From the NCBI GenBank assembly GCA_023397675.1, contig JAEWTV010000010.1, positions 116,434-180,433 of the forward strand: a stretch of 64,000 nt of DNA, written 5' to 3'. A program made the translations under genes and the position numbers. The DNA is from Bacillota bacterium. Lineage in GTDB: Bacteria > Bacillota > Clostridia > Acetivibrionales > JANLFN01. Positions 33,277-43,404 of this stretch are shown piece after piece. Within the stretch, counting starts at the first letter, position 1. Each line of letters begins with the position of its first letter. The notes below the pieces were generated by a model. That model was not told where the DNA came from. It made no database searches and worked only from the letters and a program-made list of their open reading frames with translations.

Positions 33277-34938
33277 ATGTTGGAGAAATTTTTACCCAGA
33301 GAAAAATTTGATTCATATGAGGATTTTAAACAGAATTATAAAGTAACTATTCCCGATAAATTTAATTTTGCTTATGATGTTATGGATGCCTGGGCAGCTG
33401 AGAAGCCTGATAAAAGAGCTTTAGTCTGGTGCGACGACAATGGCGGTGAAAAGATTTTCTCCTTTGGAGAACTTAAAAGAATGAGTGACAAAGCTGCCAC
33501 CCTTTTTAAATCCCTAGGGATTAATAAGGGTGATGTAGTAATGTTCCTGCTAAAAAGACGCTGGCATTTCTGGGTATGTACCCTTGCACTTGAAAAGATT
33601 GGGGCCATATCCATACCGGCAACCTCTCAGCTTACAAAAAAGGATATCGCATATAGAAACAATTCAGCATCCGTTAAAATGATTCTGTCCGTTATTGATG
33701 ATGAGCTGCTGCATAGTATAGAGGCAGCACTTCCCGAGTCCCCAACGCTTGTTCACAAGGCACTTGTAGGTGGAAAAAGGGATGGATGGATCGATTTTGA
33801 TGCAGAGCTTGAAAAAGCGTCTTCCGATTGGACAAGACCCACCGGAAGTGAAGCTGCAGGCGGAGAAGACCCGATGTTAATGTACTTTACATCAGGAACA
33901 ACCGGAATGCCTAAAATAGTTCTTCATAACTTCAATCACCCTATAGGGCATATTGTAACTGCTCATTACTGGCAAGGCCTGACTGATGAGGGACTTCACC
34001 TAACTGTTTCCGAAACCGGCTGGGCAAAGTGCGGCTGGGGAAAGATTTATGGACAGTGGATTTGCGGAGTAGCTATTTTTGTATATGATATGGAAAGGTT
34101 TGATTCCCATTCGTTAGCAGAAATGATTCAGAAGTACCATGTTACAACCTTCTGCGCACCACCTACAATATACAGATTCTTAATTAAGGAAGATTTATCG
34201 AAGTTTGATTTTTCAAGCATAAGAAAAGCATGTACAGCAGGCGAACCTCTGAATCCGGAGGTTTACAATCAGTTTAAGAAGGCAACCGGGCTTGATATTA
34301 TAGAAGGCTTCGGGCAAACAGAAACAACTGTACTTTGCGCAAACTTTGAGTGGATTAAACCCAAACCAGGTTCAATGGGCAAACCATCACCCCTCTATGA
34401 TATAGATATAATTGATGATGAAGGCCGTTCCTGTGCTCCCGGTGTGGAAGGTAATATTGTAATAAAGAGCCTGGATAAGGAAGTACCTCCCGGGCTTTTC
34501 AGGGGATATTATCGTGAAGAGGATGCAACAAACAAGGTATGGCATGATGGCTTTTATAATACAGGTGATGTTGCTTGGAGGGATGAGGACGGATATTTCT
34601 GGTTTGTAGGAAGATCTGATGACGTCATAAAGTGTTCAGGCTATAGAATAGGACCTTTTGAGGTTGAAAGCGCCTTAATGGAGCATCCATCTGTACTTGA
34701 ATGTGCAATAACCTCAGCTCCCGATCCTATAAGAGGACAGGTAGTTAAAGCGACAATAGTTCTTGCAAAAGGCTGGAGTCCGAGCGACCAACTGGTAAAG
34801 GATTTGCAGAATCATGTTAAAAAGGCAACAGCACCTTATAAGTATCCAAGGATAGTTGAATTTGTGGACGAACTGCCTAAAACAATAAGTGGTAAAATAA
34901 GAAGAACTGAAATAAGGAAAAAGGACGAAGAAAAATAG
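33277..34938 (+). CDS. AMP-forming acyl-CoA synthetase
   Basis: The protein has 553 residues of the ANL superfamily, close to acetyl- and medium-chain acyl-CoA synthetases. The P-loop YFTSGTTGMPK lies at 203-213, the A5 motif EGFGQTET in the middle, YNTGDVAWRDEDGY and GRSDDVIKCSGYRI in the hinge region, and the acylation Lys in SGKIRR near the end. It activates a carboxylic acid with ATP and loads CoA in the cytoplasm. The acid cannot be told from sequence. AAGGAG stands about 9 nt before the ATG. It is the second gene of the cupin regulator operon, ended by a terminator. Confidence 0.9.
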   Translation: MLEKFLPREKFDSYEDFKQNYKVTIPDKFNFAYDVMDAWAAEKPDKRALVWCDDNGGEKIFSFGELKRMSDKAATLFKSLGINKGDVVMFLLKRRWHFWVCTLALEKIGAISIPATSQLTKKDIAYRNNSASVKMILSVIDDELLHSIEAALPESPTLVHKALVGGKRDGWIDFDAELEKASSDWTRPTGSEAAGGEDPMLMYFTSGTTGMPKIVLHNFNHPIGHIVTAHYWQGLTDEGLHLTVSETGWAKCGWGKIYGQWICGVAIFVYDMERFDSHSLAEMIQKYHVTTFCAPPTIYRFLIKEDLSKFDFSSIRKACTAGEPLNPEVYNQFKKATGLDIIEGFGQTETTVLCANFEWIKPKPGSMGKPSPLYDIDIIDDEGRSCAPGVEGNIVIKSLDKEVPPGLFRGYYREEDATNKVWHDGFYNTGDVAWRDEDGYFWFVGRSDDVIKCSGYRIGPFEVESALMEHPSVLECAITSAPDPIRGQVVKATIVLAKGWSPSDQLVKDLQNHVKKATAPYKYPRIVEFVDELPKTISGKIRRTEIRKKDEEK

Positions 34939-34968
34939 TATAAAGAGCCAATGCATAAGATGTTTGGT

Positions 34969-35000
34969 AAGGCAGACAGCAGATAGCTGTCTGCCTTTAA
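34969..35000 (+). terminator. Terminator of the acyl-CoA synthetase gene
   Basis: AAGGCAGACAGC and GCTGTCTGCCTT form a 12-bp stem with a 5-nt loop and a short T-rich tail. Confidence 0.82.
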
Positions 35001-35093
35001 TGTTCTCCTGCTATTTTCTGCGTTTCTATAAATTCTTTATCTCTAATATTCCAATGTGATTTCGCTTTGTCATTATGTTCAGTAAGAAAAAAC

Positions 35094-35161
35094 TTGACAT
35101 AAGTCCCAATTTATTTAATTATTATAATAGTTTTTGACATAATACGATTAAATATGTCAAA
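35094..35161 (+). promoter_or_regulatory. TTGACATA inverted repeat upstream of the LuxR regulator
   Basis: TTTGACATA (35133-35141) and its exact inverse TATGTCAAA (35153-35161) are 11 nt apart, ending 34 nt before the start codon. A third direct copy of TTGACATAA stands at 35094. The TTGACA cores could also serve as -35 boxes, with TATAAT at 35123-35128, but the spacings are poor. An operator is the simplest reading. Confidence 0.5.
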
Positions 35162-35195
35162 TAAATCTTCTCTACCCAATTAGGAGGTACAGTTC

Positions 35196-37691
35196 ATGGC
35201 TGCGATGAAAAAGAACAATCAAAAAGTTTTATATTTTTCTGAAAGGGTAAGAGCCTCCTTTCCTTCGTTTTTAGAACATCCGTGTACAGTTGTAGAAGCG
35301 CCGATAGGCTATGGTAAAACAACTGCAGTGACGGAGGCCGTGGATTCCATTGGTGCAGAGGTCATATGGCAAAAGGTTTATGACAGAGGCGCCGCAGAAT
35401 TCTGGGCAGGCTTTTGTCAAGCCATATCAAAGATTGATAAAGAATGTGCCCAAGGGCTTAAAAACATAGGGATGCTGGAAGGCAGTCTGATGAAACGTGA
35501 ATTAATGCAGCTTTTGAATACCTTGAACATACCAAAGACCACATTTCTTGTCATCGACGATTATCATTTTATTAAATCACAATCAGCAGATGATTTTCTT
35601 AGGCTACTTATCCTCAACATGCCTGAAAACCTGCACCTTATCATAATAACCCGAATTGCATTCCTGGGTAACAGCCTTGAACTAAGGCTAAAAGGCCTGG
35701 TCAATCATATAGATGTTAATATCCTGGGATTCTCACAGTCAGATATTAAAAACTACTTTCGGTTATTGGGAATTCATCTTGAAACGAATGAAGTGGAGCA
35801 ATTGTACGAATATAGCGAAGGCTGGGTCTCGGCTTTATACCTGACTGCTATGGATTACAAAATCCATGGAAGCTTTTTATTTACCAGGAATGTTCCTGAA
35901 TTGGTCTATGAAACTGCTTATGAACCGTTGGATAAGGAAACCAAATACTTTCTGATGTCCATATGTCATCTTGATGTATTCACCTTGGAGCAGGCACAGT
36001 ATATATGGGAAAAAGAAAACACAAAAGAGCTTCTGGATACCCTATTGTCCTGTAATTCTTTTGTTTCCCAGGACAGAACTACAGAAAACTATTCTTTGCA
36101 TAATATATTTGGCCTGTGTGTGCGTGAACAGTTTATGCATCTTCCAGAGGATTACCAGAAGACAATATGGCGGAAAATAGGTGAGGTACAGCACGAAAGC
36201 AAGCAGTATATGCAGGCTATGCAGTCTTTTTATCATGCAAAGCACTTCGATGGAATAATGGAAACCATGAACAGGGGTGAAAAGCTAATCAGTCATTTGA
36301 ATGAATACAAAGACCTATTGATAAGCTGCTATCGCGAATGCCCCATTGAGGTAAAGGTTAGAAATCCCCTTTCTGTATTAATGTTTGGGTTGTGCTTTGT
36401 TACTCAGCACCGGGAGCCTCAGCTGTTTGCAGAAATCTGCCGTGATTTCCACCATTGCATGGAGGAAAATACGGTCCTGTCTGAAGATGAGCGGAGCCAA
36501 CTCCTAGGTGAATATGAAGTGCTGCAGACCTTCACAGTGTTCAATGACATTATAAAAATGGGAGAATTCAATTCAAAAGCAGCAGGGCTGTTGAAATCTC
36601 CACCAAGGTTTATTAATACCAAGAATAGCTTTCTGTTCGGTACTCCTTCCCCTCTATACCTCTACTACAGGGAATCTGGCAAGTTGGCTGATATCATCGA
36701 TTTCATCCATCGCGATGCAGGACTTTATGCACGGAACACAAAAGGCCATGGCATGGGCTATCGCCAGTTGCTTGAGGCAGAATGGCAGTATAACACCTGC
36801 GATTTTGACAATGCAGAAATCACTGCAAATAAGGCCATAAGTGTGTCACATGAATCCGGAGATGCGGATGTGGAACTGGGAGGAATGTTTCTTTTAGCAA
36901 GACTTGCAATGTTCCGGGGTGGATTCCTTAAGGTTTTGGAACAACTTGAGAAAATGGAAAAGCTAATGCGGTATGAGGTAAAGCAGTATCAGACATTCTG
37001 GCTTGTATACCTTATGGATCTTTGCAAAGCATACATATATACCTGTCTGGACAGAACCGAGCAGATTCCCGATTGGATTTTTGAGTATGAATACCCCAAA
37101 CACATGCATTTTATGTCCATTGCTTATGCCAACATAGTGTATGGAAAGGCACTGCTGCTAAAAGACGAAAACCTGAAGCTCCTGGGCCTTGCAGAGACCT
37201 TCAACCGGCAGGCGGGTATCTTCCCCAACCTGATTGGAATTATTTATACACATATATATATGGCAATCGCAGCATACCGTCTAAAAAGAACAGACGACTG
37301 CCATGCGGCTTTGAAGACGGCTTTGGATACTGCCATGCCCGATGATATGCTTATGCCTTTTGTTGAAAATACAAAAGCGTTGATACCGATATTGGATGTA
37401 CTTGGCAGAGAAAATAAATACCAGGTTTTCATTAAGAAAATCAAAGATATATATGAAATGTATAATCAATCGGTACAAAAAATTATAATCGAGAATTTTA
37501 ATGCCTATCAACCTCAACTGACCGGGCGGGAAAAACAAATCGCAATGCTTGTGCTTGAAGGTTTGAATAACAAGGAAATTGCAGGGCAGTTATTTATATC
37601 ACCCAATACAGTTAAGCTTGAACTGAAAAATATTTTCAGAAAACTGAATATAAGCTCACGTGCGTTATTAAAAAAAGAAATGATTTCATAA
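35196..37691 (+). CDS. MalT-like LuxR-family ATP-dependent regulator
   Basis: The protein has 831 residues, the size and layout of LAL/MalT regulators. An N-terminal STAND NTPase has Walker A APIGYGKTT at 35-43 and Walker B FLVIDDYH near 122. A winged-helix/arm region and a TPR-like helical sensor (about 340-750) follow. The C-terminal LuxR helix-turn-helix starts LTGREKQIAML and includes NKEIAGQLFISPNTVK. These proteins sense an inducer and activate transcription. GGAGG lies 8 nt before the ATG. A dyad upstream may be its own operator. The DUF2442 and SLH-protein genes downstream are possible targets. Confidence 0.88.
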   Translation: MAAMKKNNQKVLYFSERVRASFPSFLEHPCTVVEAPIGYGKTTAVTEAVDSIGAEVIWQKVYDRGAAEFWAGFCQAISKIDKECAQGLKNIGMLEGSLMKRELMQLLNTLNIPKTTFLVIDDYHFIKSQSADDFLRLLILNMPENLHLIIITRIAFLGNSLELRLKGLVNHIDVNILGFSQSDIKNYFRLLGIHLETNEVEQLYEYSEGWVSALYLTAMDYKIHGSFLFTRNVPELVYETAYEPLDKETKYFLMSICHLDVFTLEQAQYIWEKENTKELLDTLLSCNSFVSQDRTTENYSLHNIFGLCVREQFMHLPEDYQKTIWRKIGEVQHESKQYMQAMQSFYHAKHFDGIMETMNRGEKLISHLNEYKDLLISCYRECPIEVKVRNPLSVLMFGLCFVTQHREPQLFAEICRDFHHCMEENTVLSEDERSQLLGEYEVLQTFTVFNDIIKMGEFNSKAAGLLKSPPRFINTKNSFLFGTPSPLYLYYRESGKLADIIDFIHRDAGLYARNTKGHGMGYRQLLEAEWQYNTCDFDNAEITANKAISVSHESGDADVELGGMFLLARLAMFRGGFLKVLEQLEKMEKLMRYEVKQYQTFWLVYLMDLCKAYIYTCLDRTEQIPDWIFEYEYPKHMHFMSIAYANIVYGKALLLKDENLKLLGLAETFNRQAGIFPNLIGIIYTHIYMAIAAYRLKRTDDCHAALKTALDTAMPDDMLMPFVENTKALIPILDVLGRENKYQVFIKKIKDIYEMYNQSVQKIIIENFNAYQPQLTGREKQIAMLVLEGLNNKEIAGQLFISPNTVKLELKNIFRKLNISSRALLKKEMIS

Positions 37692-37724
37692 ATTTATAAA
37701 TAAGCAGACAATCTAATCTATTTT

Positions 37725-37760
37725 TATCCACCATTACAATTTGTATGGTGGATTTTTGTT
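37725..37760 (+). terminator. Terminator of the LuxR regulator gene
   Basis: TCCACCAT and ATGGTGGA form the stem, followed by a T-rich tail (ttttt-g-ttttt). Confidence 0.8.
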
Positions 37761-37898
37761 TTTGGATATATTTTAAACCTTTAAGCCTTTGTTCTACAAT
37801 AATCATCAAAAAAATACCCAGTGGGTAATAGAAATCAAATTCTTTCTGTCATAAAATTTGTATTGCTGATTTTGTTGTTTTAGAAAAAGGAGTGCAAA

Positions 37899-38156
37899 AT
37901 GCTGCGAATATTAAATACAGAGGCCGTAGACGAATACCGGCTGGAAATTAAATTCAGCAATGGAACTACATTGATTCTGAATTTGGAAGACAAAGTAAAA
38001 ACCATCCGTTTCAGACAGTTAAAGGACAAAGAACTGTTTCGAAGAGTATCTACCGATGGTCACAGTATCAAATGGAATGAACTAATCGAAATTTCTGCTA
38101 CTGAAGCCTTTGAAATAGCCCAAAGTAACATTACCGCAAAATTTATTGATTGTTGA
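37899..38156 (+). CDS. DUF2442 protein
   Basis: The protein has 85 residues, soluble, with the DUF2442 pattern: a strand-rich start (RLEIKFSNGTTLILNL), LKDKELFRRV, then DGHSIKWNELIEISATEAFEIA. The family is small and of unknown function, sometimes found beside DUF4160 genes, which are absent here. AAGGAG precedes the ATG by 7 nt. It lies 76 nt upstream of the large SLH-protein gene in the same direction. There is no obvious terminator between them, so they may be cotranscribed. Confidence 0.78.
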   Translation: MLRILNTEAVDEYRLEIKFSNGTTLILNLEDKVKTIRFRQLKDKELFRRVSTDGHSIKWNELIEISATEAFEIAQSNITAKFIDC

Positions 38157-38232
38157 ATGATGATTTAAAAGACAACAAACAACTAATGGAAGCATTTTTT
38201 GATACAAACTATATAAAAAGGAGAGAAGTTGT

Positions 38233-41200
38233 ATGAGTAAACTAAAAAGAAAATTTGCATCAGTCATATTGTCAATTGCAGTTCTATTTGGCACATTGTC
38301 TGCAGGTACACTTTCCGTGTATGCTTTTACCGGCACATGGGCCGATTATGCAGCAGCAAGCTTTGCAGGCGGTGACGGATCTCAAGGCAACCCTTACCAG
38401 ATTAATAATGCAGCGCAGTTAGCTCACCTGGCGAAATTGGTGAATAATGATAGCGACACAACCGGTCAAGCAGGTAAATACTTTAAGCTTACGGCTGATA
38501 TTGACATTAGTGCATATGAATGGGAGCCTATCGGATATGTATCCAGATGGTATGGAAAAACATATGCCTTTAAAGGCAATTTTGACGGTAATGGACATAA
38601 AGTTACAGGAATGTTTTTTGGCGGAGGCTATAATTCACCAGAACAAAAGTATTCTTATGGTGGATTATTTGGAAATGCAGTAGATGCAACTATAAAGAAC
38701 ACCGGAGTTATTCTCAGCAGTAGTAACCTAGGAATCAGTGTAGATGCCACGCATGATGCTAATTTAGGAGCTCTCGTAGGTTATGCTGACAGCACCAATA
38801 TTACTAATTGCTATTCAGATGGAGACATAATAGAAGTCGGTCACACCAACTCTAATTACACTCAGAGTGAGTCTGCCAATGTCGGAGGACTTATTGGCAA
38901 AGCATACACCTGCAATATTGATGGCTGCTATTCAAGTGCACGTGTGGGAATAAACTATTCTGCAAATGCCGGCGGACTGGTTGGACATCTTTATAAAGGT
39001 ACCATTAAAAACAGCTACTCAAAATCATTTCAACCGGGAGCCTTAGATGATATTGAAGTCCGATATGGTGCCGGGACAGGACCTAATCCCTTCGTTGGCG
39101 GTTTTGTGGGATATAACGAACGAGGCAAAATCATGAACTGTTATGCCGACCGCAGTATGTATAATGTTGCCCAGAGCGGCAGACCAGATCCTAATTTCCC
39201 AATATTTATCGGCGGCTTTGTCGGAAAAAACGCTGGTAGTATAAAGAACTGTTATGCATCAGGAAAGAATATATCTGTTGTAAACAAAAGTGCCGCTGTC
39301 GGAAATTTTGTGGGACTAAATTTTGATAATTCTTCAATTATTATTAATTCATACTGCATAGGCGGGGCTTATCTAAAACCGGAACAAATAAATGATATTT
39401 CCTATACTGATATAATAAGGCTGTATGATGCAGAAATGGAAGGCAGTGCAACAAGCATCTCCTATTATACTTCCTTCACAGATAATACATTCACAGATAG
39501 TACAACCTATACAAAAAGCACAGCTTCATCACTTATAGATGCTCTGAACCGCGGAAGAAGTGTAACCGGAGACAGCAGCTTATATGCCTGGAAGCCGGAC
39601 ACCTTGTCTCAGAACGGCGGATATCCTGTGTTTGCAACTTCTCCGAGTTCCTCAATAACTTTAAAGAACAAAACAGTTACCTATAACGGAGCTTCAGTGA
39701 CATATAGCACCTCAGACATCGCATCTCAAGTCGGCTCCTACGGTGCAGTGAGTTATACTTATTATTCGGATGCAGGTTGTACTACTGCAATAGCTGCCCC
39801 TAAAAATGCCGGAACCTATTATGTCAAAGCCACCGTCACAGCGGATAGCTTATACGGCAGTGCGACATCTGCGGCGGCAACACTTACTATAAATAAAGCA
39901 ACCTTGACTGTTATGCCGAGCGGAGAGCAAAAATATCTCAGCATGGCAGACCCTGCTTTGACCTACACATACATCGGCAATGTAAGTGGTGAAACACCAT
40001 TATTTACGGGTACGCTTATTCGTGACATCGGTGAAACAACAGGCAATTATGCTATAAAGCAGGGAACTCTATCAATGACCAATAACGGTTCCTTCCTTGC
40101 AAGCAACTATACCCTCTCGTTTGATACAACAAAAACATTGGAAATCGTTGCAAGCGCAACACTTGACACACCCAACGGCGCAAATGGCTGGTTTTCAGGC
40201 AATGTGGCGATTAAGCTGACTGCTCCGTCAGGAAATCAAATCAGTTCAAACGGCACTACCGGCTGGGCAACCTTTATCAATGTCGATAACACAAACGGTT
40301 CAGGTAAAACGGCAACATATTACTTGAAGCGTACTTCCGACGGTGCAATTTCTGGTCCAATTACAAGTGGTAGCTACAAGGTGGATAATTCCGCCCCAAC
40401 GGGCACTATCACTATGGGAACAAAAACGTGGAGCAGCTTCTCAAATTCTGTTTCCTTGAGTCTGTTTTTTAATAGTACTAAAACGGCAACTATTACTGCA
40501 AACAGCCAGCCAAGTGGAACGACAGTACAATATTTACTGTCTGATACTCCCATCGACAGTTCGGCAATAACAACCCAAACTGGCTGGCAAAACGGCAGTT
40601 CTCTTAGCATAACCCCTAACAGCAAAAAGTTTATTTATGCAAAGCTCATAAGCGGTGCAGGACAGATAAGCTATATCAACACTGAGGGTATTGTTATTTA
40701 CACAGATACAGTCCAAAATACAGCAAGTATAACACATCAAAAAGATCTAGCAAATGATGAAACTGCAACTGTTACTCTGAATGGTAATACCATAGCAAAA
40801 ATCAATGACGACACAAAGGATTTAGTGCTGAATACCGATTACACAATAAGCGGAGGCACAATCTCTTTTAAGGCAGCATATTTAAACGGCCTTACAGCCG
40901 GCAGTCATACTTTAACAATTTCTTATAATCCTATGGGTTTAAGCTATGTAGCAACCGCAGGCAATCAGGCACCGGCTACAACGACAATCGCTCTTACAGT
41001 TACAGAGGCGGTAACTACATATACCATAAGCATCGGAACATTAACCGGGGGCACTATTTCAGCAAACCCAACATCAGCGGCAGCAGGAGCAACCATTAAC
41101 CTAACTGTAACACCGGACAGCGGTAAGCAGTTGAAATCAGGTACACTTAAGTACAATGACGGAACAGGCCATGACATCACAGGTACCAGCTTCACCATGC

Positions 41201-43251
41201 CGGCCGCAAACGTAACAGTATCAGCTGAGTTTGAGGATTCACCAGTAAATACATATACCATAAGCATTGGAACGTTAACCGGGGGCACCATTACAGCAAA
41301 TTCAGCAACAACTGCGGCAGGAGCAGCCATCAACCTGACAGTAACACCTGACAGCGGTAAGCAGCTAAAATCAGGTACACTTAAGTATAATGACGGAACA
41401 GACCATGCCATTACAGGTACCAACTTCACCATGCCGGCTGCAAATGTAACAGTATCGGCTGAATTTGAAGATTCACCAGTAAATACATATACCATAAGCA
41501 TCGGAACGTTAACCGGGGGCACCATTACAGCAAACCCAGCAACAACGGCGGCAGGAGCAACCGTCAACTTGACGATTACACCTGATAGCGGTAAGCAGCT
41601 GAAAGCCGGCACACTTAAGTATAATGACGGAACAGGCCATGACATCACAGGTACCAACTTCACCATGCCAGCCGCAAATGTCACAGTATCGGCTGAGTTT
41701 GAAGATGCACCTTCGACGTCGTGTACAGTCACCTTTAATAAAAATGGCGGGGATACCGAAGCCAGCCCAAGCACAAAGACAGCAGTGTCAGGTGACAACA
41801 TAGGCACACTGCCGACAGTTCCAACAAGATCAGGGTACACCTTCAGCGGATGGAACACTGCTGCAAACGGAACGGGTATTGTATTTACAGAGACTACGAC
41901 AGTGAACTCCAACCTTACAGTATATGCTCAGTGGACTATAATACCAAGTGGAGGCGGTAGCGGTTCATTCAGCGGAGGCGGTAGCTCTTCAGGGAGTACT
42001 ATAACAATCCCAACTCCCCCCCCTGCTCCAATCATAACAGTTGTAACGAATACGGAAACCTCTTCCCCCAGTGTTACAAGTGCCACAACCACTGAGGCAA
42101 AAAGTGATTCAAATGGGAAAGCTACTGCTGCTGTGACTGAAAGTCAAATTACTGAGGCTGTTGACAAGGCTGCAGAGGCAGCTTCAAATGAAGGTAAAGA
42201 TATGGCGAAAAAGGTAGAAATAAAGGTAAATGCTCCAGCTGATTCAAAGGCTGTTGAAACCAGCATACCGAAGGCAGCAGTCCAGGCAGCAGTCAGTAAA
42301 AAAACAGATGCAATGACAGTAACAACCCCTGTCGCAGATATCAGCTTCGATGATAAATCTCTGAATACTATTTCGGGGCAAGCAGCAGGAGATATAAAGA
42401 TTACAGCTGCAAAGGTAGATGTAAGCACTCTTAGTGAGGAAACAAAACAAACTATAGGTGACAGGCCTGTATTCAACTTCAGCGTTACAAGCGGCGATAA
42501 GAACATATCACAATTCGGAGGCAGTGTAACGGTAGCTGTACCATATATACCAAAGCCAGGCGAAGATCCGAATTCTATAGTTGTTTACTACATTAATGCA
42601 CAAGGTAAAACTGAAATGGTAAGCAACTGTAAATATGACCCCGCAACAGGTAAAGTAAGTTTTACTACAAGCCACTTCTCACAGTATGCAGTAGGCTACA
42701 ACAAGGTTGACTTTAAAGATGTTTCGTCAACAGCATGGTATAGTAATGCAGTTAGCTTTGTAGCTGCAAGGGGTATTACAACAGGTACCGGTAATGGTAA
42801 TTACAGCCCTGAAGCACAATTAACAAGAGGACAATTCCTTGTAATGGTAATGCGGGCATATGGGATAATAGCTGACGAAAACCCGCAGGACAACTTTGCA
42901 GATGGCGGGAATACATATTATACAGGTTATCTGGCAGCAGCTAAAAGACTTGGTATTACATCAGGTATAGGAAATAACATGTTTGCCCCTGAAAAAAAAA
43001 TTACACGACAGGAAATGTTTACTCTCTTATATAACATACTCAAGCAGCAGGGCAAGCTACCGGCAATGGTAACTGAGAATGCACTGGCATCTTACAGTGA
43101 TTCAAATAAAATAGCATCTTGGGCAAAGGATGCAATGACATTTTTGGTTGGGACAGGAACTATAAGCGGAAACGGTGGAAATCTAAACCCCACAGGCACT
43201 ACAAACAGAGCGCAGATGGCTCAGGTCCTATATAATCTATTGTCTAGATAA
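38233..43251 (+). CDS. 1672-residue S-layer-homology surface protein with GLUG and InlB-type repeats
   Basis: The signal peptide spans about 1-32. Next come GLUG-type repeats (about 120-380; repeated G-x-LVG and GGFVG segments), then a strand-rich MBG-like region (about 475-640) and a further Ig-like part with GSGKTATYYL. Three tandem 78-residue InlB-B-like repeats (about 929-1160) and one Listeria-Bacteroides repeat (about 1160-1235) follow. A Gly/Ser linker and a coiled Ala/Lys/Glu region lead to three SLH domains (about 1490-1672; FKDVSSTAWY, FADGGNTYY and YSDSNKIASW). SLH domains bind pyruvylated wall polymers, so the protein displays its repeats on the surface. AGGAGAG precedes the ATG. 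Its role in adhesion is inferred. Confidence 0.9.
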   Translation: MSKLKRKFASVILSIAVLFGTLSAGTLSVYAFTGTWADYAAASFAGGDGSQGNPYQINNAAQLAHLAKLVNNDSDTTGQAGKYFKLTADIDISAYEWEPIGYVSRWYGKTYAFKGNFDGNGHKVTGMFFGGGYNSPEQKYSYGGLFGNAVDATIKNTGVILSSSNLGISVDATHDANLGALVGYADSTNITNCYSDGDIIEVGHTNSNYTQSESANVGGLIGKAYTCNIDGCYSSARVGINYSANAGGLVGHLYKGTIKNSYSKSFQPGALDDIEVRYGAGTGPNPFVGGFVGYNERGKIMNCYADRSMYNVAQSGRPDPNFPIFIGGFVGKNAGSIKNCYASGKNISVVNKSAAVGNFVGLNFDNSSIIINSYCIGGAYLKPEQINDISYTDIIRLYDAEMEGSATSISYYTSFTDNTFTDSTTYTKSTASSLIDALNRGRSVTGDSSLYAWKPDTLSQNGGYPVFATSPSSSITLKNKTVTYNGASVTYSTSDIASQVGSYGAVSYTYYSDAGCTTAIAAPKNAGTYYVKATVTADSLYGSATSAAATLTINKATLTVMPSGEQKYLSMADPALTYTYIGNVSGETPLFTGTLIRDIGETTGNYAIKQGTLSMTNNGSFLASNYTLSFDTTKTLEIVASATLDTPNGANGWFSGNVAIKLTAPSGNQISSNGTTGWATFINVDNTNGSGKTATYYLKRTSDGAISGPITSGSYKVDNSAPTGTITMGTKTWSSFSNSVSLSLFFNSTKTATITANSQPSGTTVQYLLSDTPIDSSAITTQTGWQNGSSLSITPNSKKFIYAKLISGAGQISYINTEGIVIYTDTVQNTASITHQKDLANDETATVTLNGNTIAKINDDTKDLVLNTDYTISGGTISFKAAYLNGLTAGSHTLTISYNPMGLSYVATAGNQAPATTTIALTVTEAVTTYTISIGTLTGGTISANPTSAAAGATINLTVTPDSGKQLKSGTLKYNDGTGHDITGTSFTMPAANVTVSAEFEDSPVNTYTISIGTLTGGTITANSATTAAGAAINLTVTPDSGKQLKSGTLKYNDGTDHAITGTNFTMPAANVTVSAEFEDSPVNTYTISIGTLTGGTITANPATTAAGATVNLTITPDSGKQLKAGTLKYNDGTGHDITGTNFTMPAANVTVSAEFEDAPSTSCTVTFNKNGGDTEASPSTKTAVSGDNIGTLPTVPTRSGYTFSGWNTAANGTGIVFTETTTVNSNLTVYAQWTIIPSGGGSGSFSGGGSSSGSTITIPTPPPAPIITVVTNTETSSPSVTSATTTEAKSDSNGKATAAVTESQITEAVDKAAEAASNEGKDMAKKVEIKVNAPADSKAVETSIPKAAVQAAVSKKTDAMTVTTPVADISFDDKSLNTISGQAAGDIKITAAKVDVSTLSEETKQTIGDRPVFNFSVTSGDKNISQFGGSVTVAVPYIPKPGEDPNSIVVYYINAQGKTEMVSNCKYDPATGKVSFTTSHFSQYAVGYNKVDFKDVSSTAWYSNAVSFVAARGITTGTGNGNYSPEAQLTRGQFLVMVMRAYGIIADENPQDNFADGGNTYYTGYLAAAKRLGITSGIGNNMFAPEKKITRQEMFTLLYNILKQQGKLPAMVTENALASYSDSNKIASWAKDAMTFLVGTGTISGNGGNLNPTGTTNRAQMAQVLYNLLSR
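41017..41718 (+). repeat. Three tandem 234-bp repeats inside the SLH protein gene
   Basis: Copies begin at 41017, 41251 and 41485, each starting acatataccataagc. They encode 78-residue units (TYTISIGTLTGG ... FTMPAANVTVSAEFED). The DNA copies are highly similar, so slippage and copy-number variation are likely. Confidence 0.92.
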
Positions 43252-43306
43252 CAAAGTAACTTATATTAATCTTTAATTATAAAATGTCATTTTTAAAGAG
43301 TGAAAA

Positions 43307-43361
43307 TAAAAAGCAGATATCGTTTTAGTGAAATACTAATTCGTTTATCTGCTTTTTATTT
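43307..43361 (+). terminator. Terminator of the SLH protein gene
   Basis: AAAAAGCAGATA and TATCTGCTTTTT pair around an AT-rich insert and end in a T-rich tail. The hairpin is also T-flanked on the minus strand, so it may serve the convergent gene. Confidence 0.72.
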
Positions 43362-43404
43362 AATAGACTTATATATTATCTTGTATTTGAATACTAAGAA
43401 TTTA

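Noticed and set aside
41017..41718. CRISPR-like spaced repeats
   Set aside because: The units are contiguous 234-bp coding repeats without spacers, inside a surface-protein gene.
40965..41912. 315-codon open frame on the minus strand
   Set aside because: It is antisense to the repeat region of the SLH protein gene. Its length comes from the repetitive composition of that gene, and it has no ribosome binding site or recognisable domain.
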